Shown here one piece after another: positions 17,921 to 28,500 of a stretch of 64,000 bases of DNA. The translations under genes were made by a program, and so were the position numbers. Numbering within the stretch: the first letter of the stretch is position 1; every line of letters starts with the position of its first letter. The stretch spans positions 2,666,001 to 2,730,000 of the forward strand of contig CBDBPN010000004.1 in the NCBI GenBank assembly GCA_965208745.1. Reading direction: 5' to 3'. This stretch comes from VXNE01 sp965208745. Its GTDB lineage: Bacteria; Pseudomonadota; Gammaproteobacteria; Pseudomonadales; Azotimanducaceae. The notes beneath the pieces are model-generated. The model did no database searches and was not told the origin of the DNA. It saw only the letters and a program-made list of their open reading frames with translations.

Positions 17921-19693
17921 CTACCTGGCCGTGTCGCCGCGCTTGGTGACGCGGATGTGCAGGTCCCGCAACTGGTGCGCGTCCACCGGGGCGGGCGCGG
18001 CCGTCAGGTGGCAGAAGGCGGTCTGCGTCTTGGGAAAGGCGATCACGTCGCGGATGGCCTCGGTGTCCGCCATGAGCATCGTGAGGCGGTCCAGCCCGAG
18101 GGCGATGCCGCCGTGGGGCGGGCAGCCGTATCTCAGTGCGTCGAGCAGGTGACCGAACTTGACTTCCGCTTCCTGCCCGATGTTCAGCGCTTCGAACACT
18201 TTCCGCTGCGTCGCGATGTCGTGAATCCGGATCGAGCCGCCGCCGAGTTCGACTCCGTTCAAGACCACATCATACGCCTTCGCGAGCGCCCGGGTCGGGT
18301 CCTTGCGCATCTCGTCGGTGGAGCGCGGCATGGTGAAGGGGTGGTGCGCCGGCGTCAGCGTGCCGTCCCGTCCCTCTTCGAACATGGGCCAGTCGGTCAC
18401 CCACAGGGGCGCCCAGCGGTCTTCGACCAGTCCGAGGTCCGCGCCGAGCCGGAGGCGCAGGTTGCCGAGCGCGTCGCCGACGACACGTTCGTGGTCGGCG
18501 CCGAAGAAGACCAGGTCGCCGTCGGCCGCCTCGGTACGCTCGAGTACCCGCTCCACGACTTCGGCGCCGAGGAACTTGAGGATCGGCGACTGCAGGCCGG
18601 CGACGCCGGCGGCACGTTCGTTCACCTTGATGTAGGCGAGTCCGCGCGCGCCGTAACCGCCGACGAAGTCCTGATAGTCGTCGATGGCCTTGCGGGACAG
18701 TACACCTGCCGCGCCCGGCGCCTTCAACGCGGCCACGCGGCCGCGGGGGTCGTTCGCGGGTCGCCGGAACACGTCGAAGTCGACCTCGACCATGAGGTCG
18801 CCGACATCGACCAGTTCGAGCGGGTTGCGCAGGTCCGGCTTGTCGCTGCCGAAACGCCGCACGGCCTCGGCCCAGGTGAGCACGGGGAACTCCGGAAGGG
18901 AGACGTCGAGGACCTCATCGAAGAGGGAACGCAGCATGCCCTCGGTGAGCGCCAGGACGTCCGCTTCGCTGACGAACGCCGCCTCGATATCGATCTGGGT
19001 GAACTCGGGCTGCCGGTCCGCCCGCAGGTCTTCGTCCCGGTAGCAGCGGGCGATCTGGTAGTAGCGGTCGAAGCCCGACACCATCAGAAGCTGCTTGAAG
19101 ATCTGGGGCGACTGGGGCAGCGCGAAGAACGACCCGGGCTGCGTACGGCTCGGCACGAGGTAGTCGCGCGCGCCCTCCGGCGTCGCGCGGGTCAGCGTCG
19201 GGGTTTCCACCTCGAGGTAGCCGGCGTCTTCGAGATACCGGCGCACGTGGCTCGCGATGCGCGCGCGCAGGCGGAGGCGCTCCTGCATCTCCGGACGCCG
19301 CAGGTCGAGGTAGCGGTACCGCAGCCGGACATCCTCGCCGGCGTTGGAGTATTCGTCGAGCTGGAACGGTGGAGTATCCGCGGCGTTCAGGACTTCCAGC
19401 GTCGCTCCGAGCACCTCGATCGCGCCGGTCGCGAGGTCCGGATTGACCATGCCCTCCGGCCGTGGCCGCACGCGCCCGGTGGCGCGCAGCACGTATTCGT
19501 TGCGGACGCGGTCCGCGGTCGCGAAGCTCTCGGGCTCGTCGGGGTCGTAGACGACCTGCACGATCCCGGTGTGATCGCGCAGGTCCAGGAAGATCACGCC
19601 TCCGTGATCCCGCCGGCGATGTACCCAGCCGGTGAGTTCCACCCGCTCACCGACGTGGGCAGCGGTGAGCGCGGCGCAGTAGTGGGTGCGCAT
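17921..19693 (-). CDS. aspS: Aspartyl-tRNA synthetase
   Basis: A 590-residue class IIb synthetase. The N-terminal OB-fold anticodon domain shows VELTGWVHRRRDHGGVIFLD. Class II motif 2 is in YQIARCYRDEDLRADRQPEF and motif 3 in GIALGLDRL. The GAD-type insertion expected for bacterial AspRS lies between them. The protein may be discriminating or non-discriminating (Asp/Asn); that was not resolved. ATG 19693 gives the standard MRTHYC start. It probably follows the fmdB-like gene in the same transcript, 71 bases downstream. Confidence 0.96.
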   Translation of the reverse strand: MRTHYCAALTAAHVGERVELTGWVHRRRDHGGVIFLDLRDHTGIVQVVYDPDEPESFATADRVRNEYVLRATGRVRPRPEGMVNPDLATGAIEVLGATLEVLNAADTPPFQLDEYSNAGEDVRLRYRYLDLRRPEMQERLRLRARIASHVRRYLEDAGYLEVETPTLTRATPEGARDYLVPSRTQPGSFFALPQSPQIFKQLLMVSGFDRYYQIARCYRDEDLRADRQPEFTQIDIEAAFVSEADVLALTEGMLRSLFDEVLDVSLPEFPVLTWAEAVRRFGSDKPDLRNPLELVDVGDLMVEVDFDVFRRPANDPRGRVAALKAPGAAGVLSRKAIDDYQDFVGGYGARGLAYIKVNERAAGVAGLQSPILKFLGAEVVERVLERTEAADGDLVFFGADHERVVGDALGNLRLRLGADLGLVEDRWAPLWVTDWPMFEEGRDGTLTPAHHPFTMPRSTDEMRKDPTRALAKAYDVVLNGVELGGGSIRIHDIATQRKVFEALNIGQEAEVKFGHLLDALRYGCPPHGGIALGLDRLTMLMADTEAIRDVIAFPKTQTAFCHLTAAPAPVDAHQLRDLHIRVTKRGDTAR

Positions 19694-19764
19694 GGCCACG
19701 TCTGAAGCTCCTCTGGACGGTCGTGCTGCAAATGCGCGTCGCCGCGGGCGACGCGCCGACGGAC

Positions 19765-20160
19765 CTAGTCGGACGAACCCGACGCGCCGTCGGACACCTT
19801 GGTGCCTTTGCCGCCGTTCGACGTTTTGGCGTCGCCGCTTGCCGCGGGCGAGGCCTTGTCTCCATTCGATTCGGCGGCGCCGGACGAGTCCTTTGCCGCA
19901 GAGGGCTCCTTGGCCGCGCCGGACTCCTCTTCGCGCGAACTGTCGCGCGCCCCTTCGCCGGCGAGGTTCTTCTTGTCGCCCGACTTGAAGTCCGTCTCGT
20001 ACCAACCGCCGCCCTTCAGGCGGAACCGGACGGCCGAGACCTTCTTCTTGAGCTCCGCTTCGCCGCAACTCGGGCAGTCCACGAGCGGGGCCTCGCTGAT
20101 CTTCTGCAAGGTCTCGAACTCGTGCTCGCAGCTCCGGCAGGCGTATTCGTAGATCGGCAC
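19765..20160 (-). CDS. FmdB-family zinc ribbon protein
   Basis: A 131-residue protein. The first 50 residues form a small zinc ribbon with two CxxC pairs: PIYEYACRSCEHEFE and VDCPSCGEAEL. A GGWYETDFKSG motif follows, and then a long low-complexity tail rich in Ala, Ser, Lys and Gly. FmdB-type proteins are common upstream of aspS in gammaproteobacteria but have no firm function. The start is GTG 20160 (V-PIYEY), chosen because the family starts exactly there. Confidence 0.85.
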   Translation of the reverse strand: MPIYEYACRSCEHEFETLQKISEAPLVDCPSCGEAELKKKVSAVRFRLKGGGWYETDFKSGDKKNLAGEGARDSSREEESGAAKEPSAAKDSSGAAESNGDKASPAASGDAKTSNGGKGTKVSDGASGSSD

Positions 20161-20236
20161 CGTTCCAGTCTTCCAGCGCGGTTCCAACGCAAGCGCGCAA
20201 GGATAATCAATCGGGCGGCCGAAAACATGCTCTGAG

Positions 20237-20701
20237 GTGGTGCGAGTGGTGCGACGCCGCGTGCGGGGCGGCCAGCTTCTTTTGGTGCCGCCGCACCACA
20301 CGGTGATCCTGGTGTCGCGCGACGACCTGCCGCTGGACGAACTGGTGCGTCGCCACCGGGGCAAGCAGGGTCGGGAGAACGCCTTCAAGGGACCGCTCAC
20401 CGACCTGGACCCGCACCATCCGCCGTGCCGGTCCCACCGGGCCAACCAGGCGTTCCATGCGCTGGGGCACATCGCGCAGGTGGTGCTGCGGGCGGTGCAG
20501 CACACGGCGCTGCCGAAGAGCGCGCGGCGCCACGGCATCCGCGCGGTGATCCGTTACGTGGTCCGCACGGCGGCGCACATGGTGCGCACCGGACGGCGCG
20601 TGGTGGTGCGCTTCGCGAAGACCAACCACCGGCTCGACTGGCTGTACGCGGCGATGGTGTATCTGGAGGCCCGCGCCCCGCCGCGCGCGACGCCAGCCTG
20701 A
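20237..20701 (+). pseudogene. IS1380-type transposase C-terminal remnant
   Basis: About 154 residues matching the C-terminus of IS1380-family DDE transposases: LDELVRRHRGKQGRENAFKG, LTDLDPHHPPCRSHRANQAF, the RYVVRTAAHMVRTGRR segment and FAKTNHRLDWLYAAMVYLE near the end. The N-terminal DNA-binding part and the catalytic Asp residues are missing, so it is a 5'-truncated relic. It lies 76 bases beyond the fmdB start on the opposite strand, between the housekeeping block and the accessory surface-protein region, which suggests past mobility at this junction. Confidence 0.75.
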
Positions 20702-21067
20702 CGCCCCGAAAACCACGCGACGCCGCGCTGCGGCGGGGACGCGCTCGCGCGGGTGACAACGCGTGGGGCAGTAGAGCGTCCCGAAAACCGCTCCGGGAGC
20801 CCGCCCGGAGCGCCAAACCGGTCCACTGCGCCCGTACCAGGCTTCCGCAGGCCACTCTTGCCAACCTCGGCTCCGAAATGGCGCCTATAGCCCACGGTCC
20901 CCTGCTTATCAGGGGATCGGGAACGAATATCGAATATCTGAATTTCTGCGACGAATAAAAGTCAGCGACGAATGAATGAATGAGCGAGTGCGAACGGATC
21001 AAGGAGAGTCAAGTAATCTCGACGGCAGGCGCGTACACCGCGCCGCCTCAACGACGGAACCACCGTG
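20702..21067. other. non-coding stretch with two stem-loops after the IS relic
   Basis: No credible gene seen. It contains a perfect 8-bp stem at 20790-20811 (GCTCCGGG / CCCGGAGC) and a 7-bp stem at 20898-20916 (TCCCCTG / CAGGGGA, loop CTTAT). An unusually AT-rich patch for this window follows (about 20920-20990, including CGAATATCGAATATCTGAAT), with CGACGAAT repeated at 20949 and 20967. The AT-rich patch could hold the promoter of the DsbA-like gene, and the hairpins may be IS-end remnants or terminators. Confidence 0.4.
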
Positions 21068-21837
21068 ATGACGTGGATTCGGACGCGGTCGCCGGCGGCG
21101 AGAACGGCGGCGGTGCTTCTGGCGCTATTGTTCTTGAACGCAGTTGCGGCCTCTGCGCCGCCGGCCGACGGTCGAAACGAGATCGAGTGGTCGGCCGCGC
21201 AGGCCGGTCCGGCGCCGATGGTGGGCCTGCCGCCCGGCCGGGGGTCACGGTTTCGTTCCTGGACTCGGTCGGCAACCCGTGGCCGGTGTCGGAACTCGCG
21301 GGACCGGAGGCGCCGTGGCTGACGGTTCGCCGGGCGGTCGCGCACCCGCATGTGGCGATCGTCCGGACCGGCGCGGTGACGGTGGTCGAGTTCTTCGACT
21401 ACCGCTGCGGCTACTGCAAGCGTTCGCTCGACGCCGTGCGCGGCGCGCTGCGGCTGGCCGGGGTGCGGGTGCAGCTACGGGAGTACCCCATTCTGGGGGA
21501 CGCCAGCGTGCGCGCGGCGCGCGCCGCGCTGGCGGCCGCGCGGCAGGGCGCCTACGAGGCGGCGCACTTCGCGCTGATGGAGCACGACGGCGAGTTCGAC
21601 GCGGCGGAGATCGACTCGATCATGCGTGGACTGGGGCTGGACATGGAGCGGCTGGCGGCGGACCTCGATTCGGCCGGGATCGACGCGCTGATCGATGCGA
21701 ACCGGGAACTGGCGGCCCGTCTCGGGGTGACGGGCACGCCGGCGTTCCTGGTGCTCGGTCCGGGCGGTGTGGAGGTCTCGCCGGGCGCCTTGGATGCGGA
21801 CCGCCTCGCGGAACTGATCGCCGCCGCCGATCCGTGA
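21068..21837 (+). pseudogene. DsbA/Com1-like thiol oxidoreductase with one-base frameshift
   Basis: ATG 21068 opens a signal peptide (AAVLLALLFLNAVAASAPP). A different frame then takes over, coding GVTVSFLDSVGNPWPVSELA and a thioredoxin-fold domain with VVEFFDYRCGYCKRSLDAVR (active site CGYC) and the cis-Pro loop GVTGTPAFLVLG. The join is a run of five G at 21240-21244; one more G would restore a single 256-codon frame. The gene may therefore be a fresh pseudogene, a phase-variable gene or a sequencing error. The short FLDSVGNPWPV segment recalls the N-terminal motif of IcmK/DotH-like secretion proteins, an unusual partner for a DsbA domain. It would supply periplasmic disulphide chemistry next to genes for Cys-rich exported proteins. 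Confidence 0.65.
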
Positions 21838-21890
21838 TCACCGTCCGGCCATGTCGCGCTTGCCTCCCCGAATCCCGCGACGCGCCGGAT

Positions 21891-21910
21891 GGGTGGCATT
21901 CGTGCCACCC
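21891..21910 (+). terminator. stem-loop with TTCG tetraloop after the DsbA-like gene
   Basis: A perfect 8-bp stem GGGTGGCA / TGCCACCC with a stable TTCG loop, followed by CTTCTCC. It lies 54 bases after the stop at 21837 and 90 bases before the next gene. The tail is pyrimidine-rich but not a pure T run, so termination may be partial. Confidence 0.55.
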
Positions 21911-21999
21911 CTTCTCCATCGGGGTGTCAATCCGCCGCGAGCGGTAGTAGAGTGGGTTCCGTCGGCCCCCGGGGCCGGCGCGGGAGTCGGAGGGAGCCA

Positions 22000-22491
22000 A
22001 TGGTTCGCAAGCGGGGTCGGCCGGCCGCATGGATGCTGGCGGTGTGGATCGGATCGGTGGCCTGGGCCCAACCCGACGCGTACGACGAGTTGCCCGGGGG
22101 CCCGCCGGGGCACGTGGCCCAGTTCTACTACTCGGCGCTGGCCCTGCCGGGCGTCGGCGACTGGGGGCCGGACCGGCGTCTGGCCCTGCTGGATGCCGCG
22201 ACCCTGCGCCACCGCGACCGGCTGGTGGACCGGGCTTCGGGGCCATCGGCCGAGGCGGCGTTGCGCCACGTCGAACGTCTGGCGGCGTCGGAGGCCATGA
22301 ACCACAGCCAGCTGGCGCAGGCATGCGCCCAGCACGGTCTTCTGGAGGGGCCGTGCGCGGACCACACCGGCTACGTGCGGCGCGTGCTGGTGGTGGAGGA
22401 GATGCTGGCGCGGGGCCGCCTGACCCTGGACGCGCTGGAGACGGAACTGGCGGGGGCGGCCCGGCCGTCGCTGGGCGACGACGCGCGGTGA
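22000..22491 (+). CDS. small secreted protein of unknown function
   Basis: A 163-residue protein starting at ATG 22000 with a strong ribosome site (GGAGGGAG at 21989-21996). Residues 1-23 are a signal peptide (WMLAVWIGSVAWAQ). The mature part is acidic, helical and unrelated to anything I recognise. It carries a Cys pair in ACAQHGLLEGPCADHTGY, possibly a disulphide in the exported protein. It is the first gene of a tight plus-strand set with the giant Cys-rich protein (34 bases later) and the LRR metalloprotease. A chaperone, inhibitor or partner role for these is a guess from position only. Confidence 0.6.
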   Translation: MVRKRGRPAAWMLAVWIGSVAWAQPDAYDELPGGPPGHVAQFYYSALALPGVGDWGPDRRLALLDAATLRHRDRLVDRASGPSAEAALRHVERLAASEAMNHSQLAQACAQHGLLEGPCADHTGYVRRVLVVEEMLARGRLTLDALETELAGAARPSLGDDAR

Positions 22492-22525
22492 GTTCGGCGG
22501 CGCTGGGCGCGCGGTAGCGGACGCC

Positions 22526-25500
22526 ATGCGGTCGCGACGGATCGCCCGGATCGGACGAACGTCGGCGTATTGCGCCCTGGCCGTTGCGGCTTGGGCGCTG
22601 GCGCAGGGGCCCGCGGCGCCGGAGGCCGGTTCCGGCGGCGCGGTCGCCGCGGCCGCCAACCGGGCGCCGGTGCTGGCGGTGTTCCCCGACGGGGTATCGG
22701 TCCGCGCCGGCGAACGGGCGACGGTGGCCGTCGAGTCGCTCGACCCCGACATCGCCGCGGACGGCGTCGCCGAGGCCGTCTGGCTGGGTGTGGCGCCGGC
22801 TCCCGATGCGGATCGGGCGGTCCCGGCCTGGCTGACCGGGACGAGTTGGAGCGCGGGCCCGTCGGAGCGGCCCCGGCTGGAGCTCGCGTTCGCGCCGCCG
22901 GTGGACGCGCCGGCCGGTGTCCACACGGTGGAGGCGGGCGCCACCGACGCACGCGGCCTGACCACGCTCGCGAGCTTCGAGGTGACGGTGCTGCCGCCGC
23001 GCTGCGGTCCGCTGGAGCTGGACGAGGACGGCGTCTGCGTCCGCTGCCCGGAAAACCGGGTGCCCGACGCATCGCGCACTTTCTGCGAGCCCTGTCCGAC
23101 AGGGACGGAGCGCCCGGCGGGCGCCGCCTGCAGCGCCTGCCCGGCCGGCATGACGAGCGATCCCGGAGAGTCGTGCGGGTGCGGCGGGACGGCGCACCTG
23201 GTGGACGGCGCCTGCGTCGACTGCCCGCCGCACACCGAGGGCGCGGGCGCTGCGTGCGTGGCGTGTCCGCCGGACACCGAGCGGCCCGACGGCGCCCGTT
23301 CGTGCACCGACTGCCCGGCCGGCGGGACGAGTCCGGGCGGGGTGGCGTGCGCGCCGGCCGTCGCGCCGAAGGCCGCCGCGCCGTCTGCGCATGTATCCGG
23401 CGGCGCGACCGCGAAGTCCTCGTCGTCGGCCGACACGACCGCGCCGACCATCGTGTCGGCCGACTACGCCGGCGCGACCGTCACGCTGACCATGAGCGAA
23501 CCGGTGTGGGCGGAGACGAGGCCCGCCGCCGGCGACTTCGTGGTGCGCTCGAACACGGTCTTCACGGTGACCGGCGTCAGCGCTCCGTCGAGTGGGGCGG
23601 ACGCCGGCGCGACCATCACGCTGACGCTCGGCGGCGCGCCGCGGGGTTCGCCGCGGATCGTGTTGACTTATGTCGCGAACAGGGACGCGAAGCGGCGGCC
23701 GCGCGACGCCGCCGGCAACCGGCTGGACACGCAGGACGTGACCGTCCGGCCGCGGCGCACGCTGACGGTGCGCTTCGACGGCGTCGGCGACACTGGCATC
23801 GCGGAGGACGCGGGCGAGGTGGGCGTGACGCTGTCCCTGGACCATCCCCCCGCCGCCGGGAGCTACACGGGCTGCCGCCTGCGGCTGACGGGGGACAGCG
23901 TGGCCGGCACCGTCGACGTCGAGTTCGTCGACGCGGAACAGACGCTCAACGCCGCCGGCGGCTGGCGCGCCGGCGCCAATCTCCTGAAGGTGGTCGACGA
24001 CGCATACGCCGAGGGCGACGAGGCGCTTGCCGTGGAGGCGTACTGCACCGGCGGCGGCGCGGGCATGGACCCGCCGGCGTCCGGGCTGGTGTCGGAACCG
24101 TCGAGCGTGACCATCGCCGACAACGAGTCGCGGACGATCGCGCTGTCCGCGGACCCGGCGAAGATCCCGGAGACGGCGGGCGCGACGCGGGTGACGGTGA
24201 CGGCGACGCTGGACGGCCGGGCGACGGAGAAGCTGGACCTCGCGCTGACGCTGGCGGGCACGGCCACGGCGGCCAACCACACGGTGACCGGGACGCGGCG
24301 CGTCGTGATCGAGGCCGGGACGACGAGCGGGTCGACCGTGCTGACGGTGACGCCCAGGGCGGACGCGGACGACATCGACCAGACCGTCGCCATCGGATCC
24401 GTCCTTGCCGGGTATGCGGTGGCGGGCGCGACGGTGACCATCGCCGAGCCGCCGCCGCCGCCCACCATCGTGGCGAGCGCCGACCCGACGACGCTGTCCG
24501 AGGCGGTGGGCGAGGTGAAGGTGCGGCTGACGCTCGAACACGCGCCGGCGTCCGGCGCCTACACGAACTGCCGACTGCGGCTCGGCGCCGGCAGCGTGGC
24601 GGAGTCGCCGGCGGACGTGACGTTCCCGAAGGTGACGAAGCTGACCGCGGACAAGGGCTGGACGGCGCGCACGAAGCTCATGACGGTGGTGGACGACGCG
24701 GTTGCGGAGGCGGACGAGGCGCTGGTGGTCGAAGGCCACTGCACGGGCACGAAGCCCGGCACCGAGCCGCCGCCCACGGCCTTGGCGTCGAGGCCGCTGC
24801 GGCTGACCATCGAGGACAACGACACCCTCCACGCGCTGAAACTCTCGGTTCGCCCGGACACGATCGGCGAGACGCTCGGAGCCCGGGACGTCGAGGTGAC
24901 GGCGACGGCGGACACGGCCCCGTCGTCGCCGGTGACGGTCGGCCTGGACCTCGGGTCCGGCGCGTACACGGTGACCGGCACGCGGAGCATCACGATCCCG
25001 GCGGACGCGATGAGCGGCACGACGACGCTCAAGTTCACGCCGACCGACGACGGCAACGCGTCCGACGACACGGTGTCGATCGGCGGTTCGGCCTCCGGCC
25101 ACACGGTGACCGGAACGGCCCTGACCATCACGGAGCCCGTCACGGTGGGCGGGGTGGACGTGAGCGGCCTGGCGGTCGATCTGTCGGTGAGCCCGACGGC
25201 GATCCGGGAAGGGACGAGCGGCGCGCACGGCCTGAGCGCGAAGCTGACGGGCGTGGACGTGCCGGCGGTGGACGTGGCGTTCACGCCGGCGGTCGGCGGC
25301 ACGGCGACGCGGGGCGCGTCGCACGACTACACGCTCGCCGGCGCCGCGGGCTGGGACCGGCTGACGGTGGCGGCGAACGACGCGCACCTGTCGGACGACG
25401 CGGAGGTGACCGTGTCGGCGCTCCCGGACGACGCCGACGAGGGCGGGGAGACGGTGACGTTCACGGTGTCGCGGGTGACCTGGGGCAACACCGTCGTCGC

Positions 25501-28500
25501 ACTCGGGGAACCGGCGGTGGCGACGCTGACGATCACGGAGGCGTGGGACACCCCGAAGGCGCCGAAGGGGCTGGCGGCGGCGCCCGCGCCGGGCAACGAG
25601 ACGCACGGCCTGGACGCGAGCTGGAAGTCCGTGACGGCGGTCCCGGCGGTGGACGGCTACGTGGTGCGCCACCGGGCGGTGACCGATCCGCCGGCGGCCT
25701 GGACCGACGCGGAGATCCAGCCGGGACTCGCGACGACGCTGACGGGACTGAACGCCGGCACGCGTTACGAGATCCGGGTGTTCGCCAGGAACGCGGCGGG
25801 CGACGGCGCGGAGTCGGGCAGCGTGTTCGCGTACACGGCGGACGGGGGCTGCCCGATGGCGGCGCCGGCGGTGACGACGCCGGAGGGCGCGCGCGCGCAC
25901 TCCGACCTGAACGTCTCCTGGCAGGCGCCGGCGTGCGGCGCGTCGCTGTCGGGGTACCGGGTGCGTTACCGCGAAGACCCGGACGTGGAGAACGTCGAGA
26001 ACGACTGGATCGAGATCGCGGCGGCGGGCACGGCCGCGACACTCACCGGCCTGACCGCGGACACCTCCTATCTGGTCGCGGTACGGGCCGTCGCGGTCGG
26101 CGGCGACAAGGGGCCGTGGTCGCCGGACGGCAAGGGCCGCACCGGTCTCGACACGCGGTTGCCGCCGCGCATGGGGGCGCCGGCGGTGGCGCCGCACGCG
26201 GTGGACGGCGCCTCCCGGCTGGATGCCTCCTGGGTGCGGGTGACGTGGACGGACGAGAACGACGTGGCGCACGCGATCACCGAGTATCAGTACCGTCACC
26301 GGCCGAAAGGCGGCGCCGCCTGGACGGCGGAGACCGGCGCGCAGGCGGCGTCGGAAGAGACGACCACCATGACCCGTTCGATCTCGGGGCTCGCGGCAGG
26401 CACCTGGTACGAGGTGCAGGTGCGCGCGGTGAACCGCATGGGCGGCATCGCCTACCCCGGCAAGTGGTCGCAGCCGGGAAGCGGCCGCACCTGGGGCGCG
26501 CCGGACCCGGTGGAGGAACCGTCGGCGCACCTGATGGGGACCGGGGTGGTGGTGGTCTGGGACGCGCCGCACGACGGCGGCTCGCCGATCACCGATTACG
26601 ACGTGGACTACAAGGTCAGGGACGGGGGCGGCTGGGACCCGCACAACTATGCGGGCTGTTCGATGGGTGCCTGCGCGACCGAGACGTCCATCGACGCGGT
26701 GGCGAGGAAGGTGCGGGTGCGCGCGGAGAACGCGCTGGGCATGGGCGAGTGGTCGCCGGCCGCGAACGTGCAGTCGCGCAAGCTCCTGCGGGTGTCCTAC
26801 GGTGCCGCGGCCGCAACGGTCAACGAGGGCGAGTCGCTGCTGGTGACCGTGCGGCTGGACAGCGCCGCGGACCGGTCGGTGTCGGCGCCGGTGACGAAGA
26901 CCGGCGATGCGACCGCGTTCCGCCTGGACGGCCTGGGCTCCGACGAGACCGCGGCGTTCGGCCTGGGCACGACGGAGCAGACGTTCACGTTCGTCGCGCT
27001 GCAGGACGAGGACGATGACGACGAGAAGATCACCCTCGGGTTCGGGACGCTGCCGGACGGGGTGCGCCTGAGGGAGCCCGCCGCGCTGGTGGTGACGGTC
27101 CGCGACGACGAGACCGCGAACGGCCGCCCGTCGTTCGCCGCCGGCGCCGCGGCCACCCGCGCGGTCGCGGAGAACGCGGCGGCCGGCACGGCGGTGGGCG
27201 CGCCGCTCACGGCGAGCGACCCGGAGGACGACACGCTCACCTATGCGCTCGCCGGCACGCATGCGGGGCTGTTCACGGTCGACGGGTCGAACGGGCAACT
27301 CGCGGTGGGCGCCGACGCGGACCTCGACTTCGAGGGCGCGGTGACGAGCTACGCCGTGACGGTGGAGGTGAGCGACCGCAAGGACGGCGCCGGCGAGGTG
27401 GACACGGCGGTCGACGCCTCCATCGCGGTGACGGTCAACGTGACGGACGTGGCGGAGCCGCCGGGCGTGCCGGACGCGCCGTCGCTGACGCCGACGGCGA
27501 CGACCCTCGCGGTCGCCTGGACGGCCCCGGACAACACGGGTCCGGCGATCACCGGCTACGACGTGCGCCACCGGGCGTCCGGCGATGCGGACTGGACGGA
27601 CGCGGCGTTCGCGGGCACCGGGACCTCGACCACGCTCACCGGGTTGTCCGCCGGCACGGCCCACGAGGTGCGCGTCCGCGCCACCAGCGACGAGGGCACC
27701 GGCGACTGGTCCGCGTCCGCGGTCGAGAACACGCTGCCGGCCGTGTCGTTGAGTGCCGACAAGCCGAAGCCGGAGATCGCGGACGGCAACGCGGCGGTGG
27801 AGGTGACGCTGAGCGCCGCGGCGGGCGCGGCGGGCGGCACGCTCAAGGGCGCGTGGCTCGCGCGCGACGGCGAAGGCACTGTCACCGTGCTGGCGGACGA
27901 CATCGCGCTGACGGACGGCACGGCGGTGACGCGGGCGGTGTCCTCATCGGCGCCGGGGCCGCGGACGTTCGGGTTCCGGGCCACCCACACGCTGGACGGC
28001 CGCACACGCGCGTCGACGGAATGGGTGACGATCGACTGGCGGCCGCGGGTGATTCTCTCCGCAACCCCGACGAGCGTTGCCGAGGACGGCGGCGCGACAA
28101 CGGTCACGGTGACGGCCACGCTCACCGGCGCGACGCTGACCGACGCGGCGAAGACGGTGACCGTCTCGGTGGCGGGCGGCACCGCCACGGCGGGCGACGA
28201 CTTCGAGGCGGTCGACGGGTTCACGATCGCGATCGCGGGGAGTACCCGGAGCGCGGACGGCTCGTTCACGCTGACGCCGGTTGTGGACGCGGACCGCGAG
28301 GGGCCGGAGACCGTCGCCGTGACCGGCACGGCGACGGACGGCGGCCCGGTCACGGTCGTCGGTACGAACGTGAGCATCGTGGACGCCGACCCGAAGCTGA
28401 CGGTGACCGCGCCGACGAACGGGTACGTCACCGGGACGACCGGCAGCGGCGATGCGAAGACGACGGTCATCGACTGCGGCTCCGGGAACCGGACGGACTG

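Noticed and set aside
21620..27664. Minus-strand open frame of 2014 codons opposite the giant surface-protein gene
   Set aside because: Arg/Gly/His-rich translation with no domain, antisense to a clearly structured protein; a product of high GC content.
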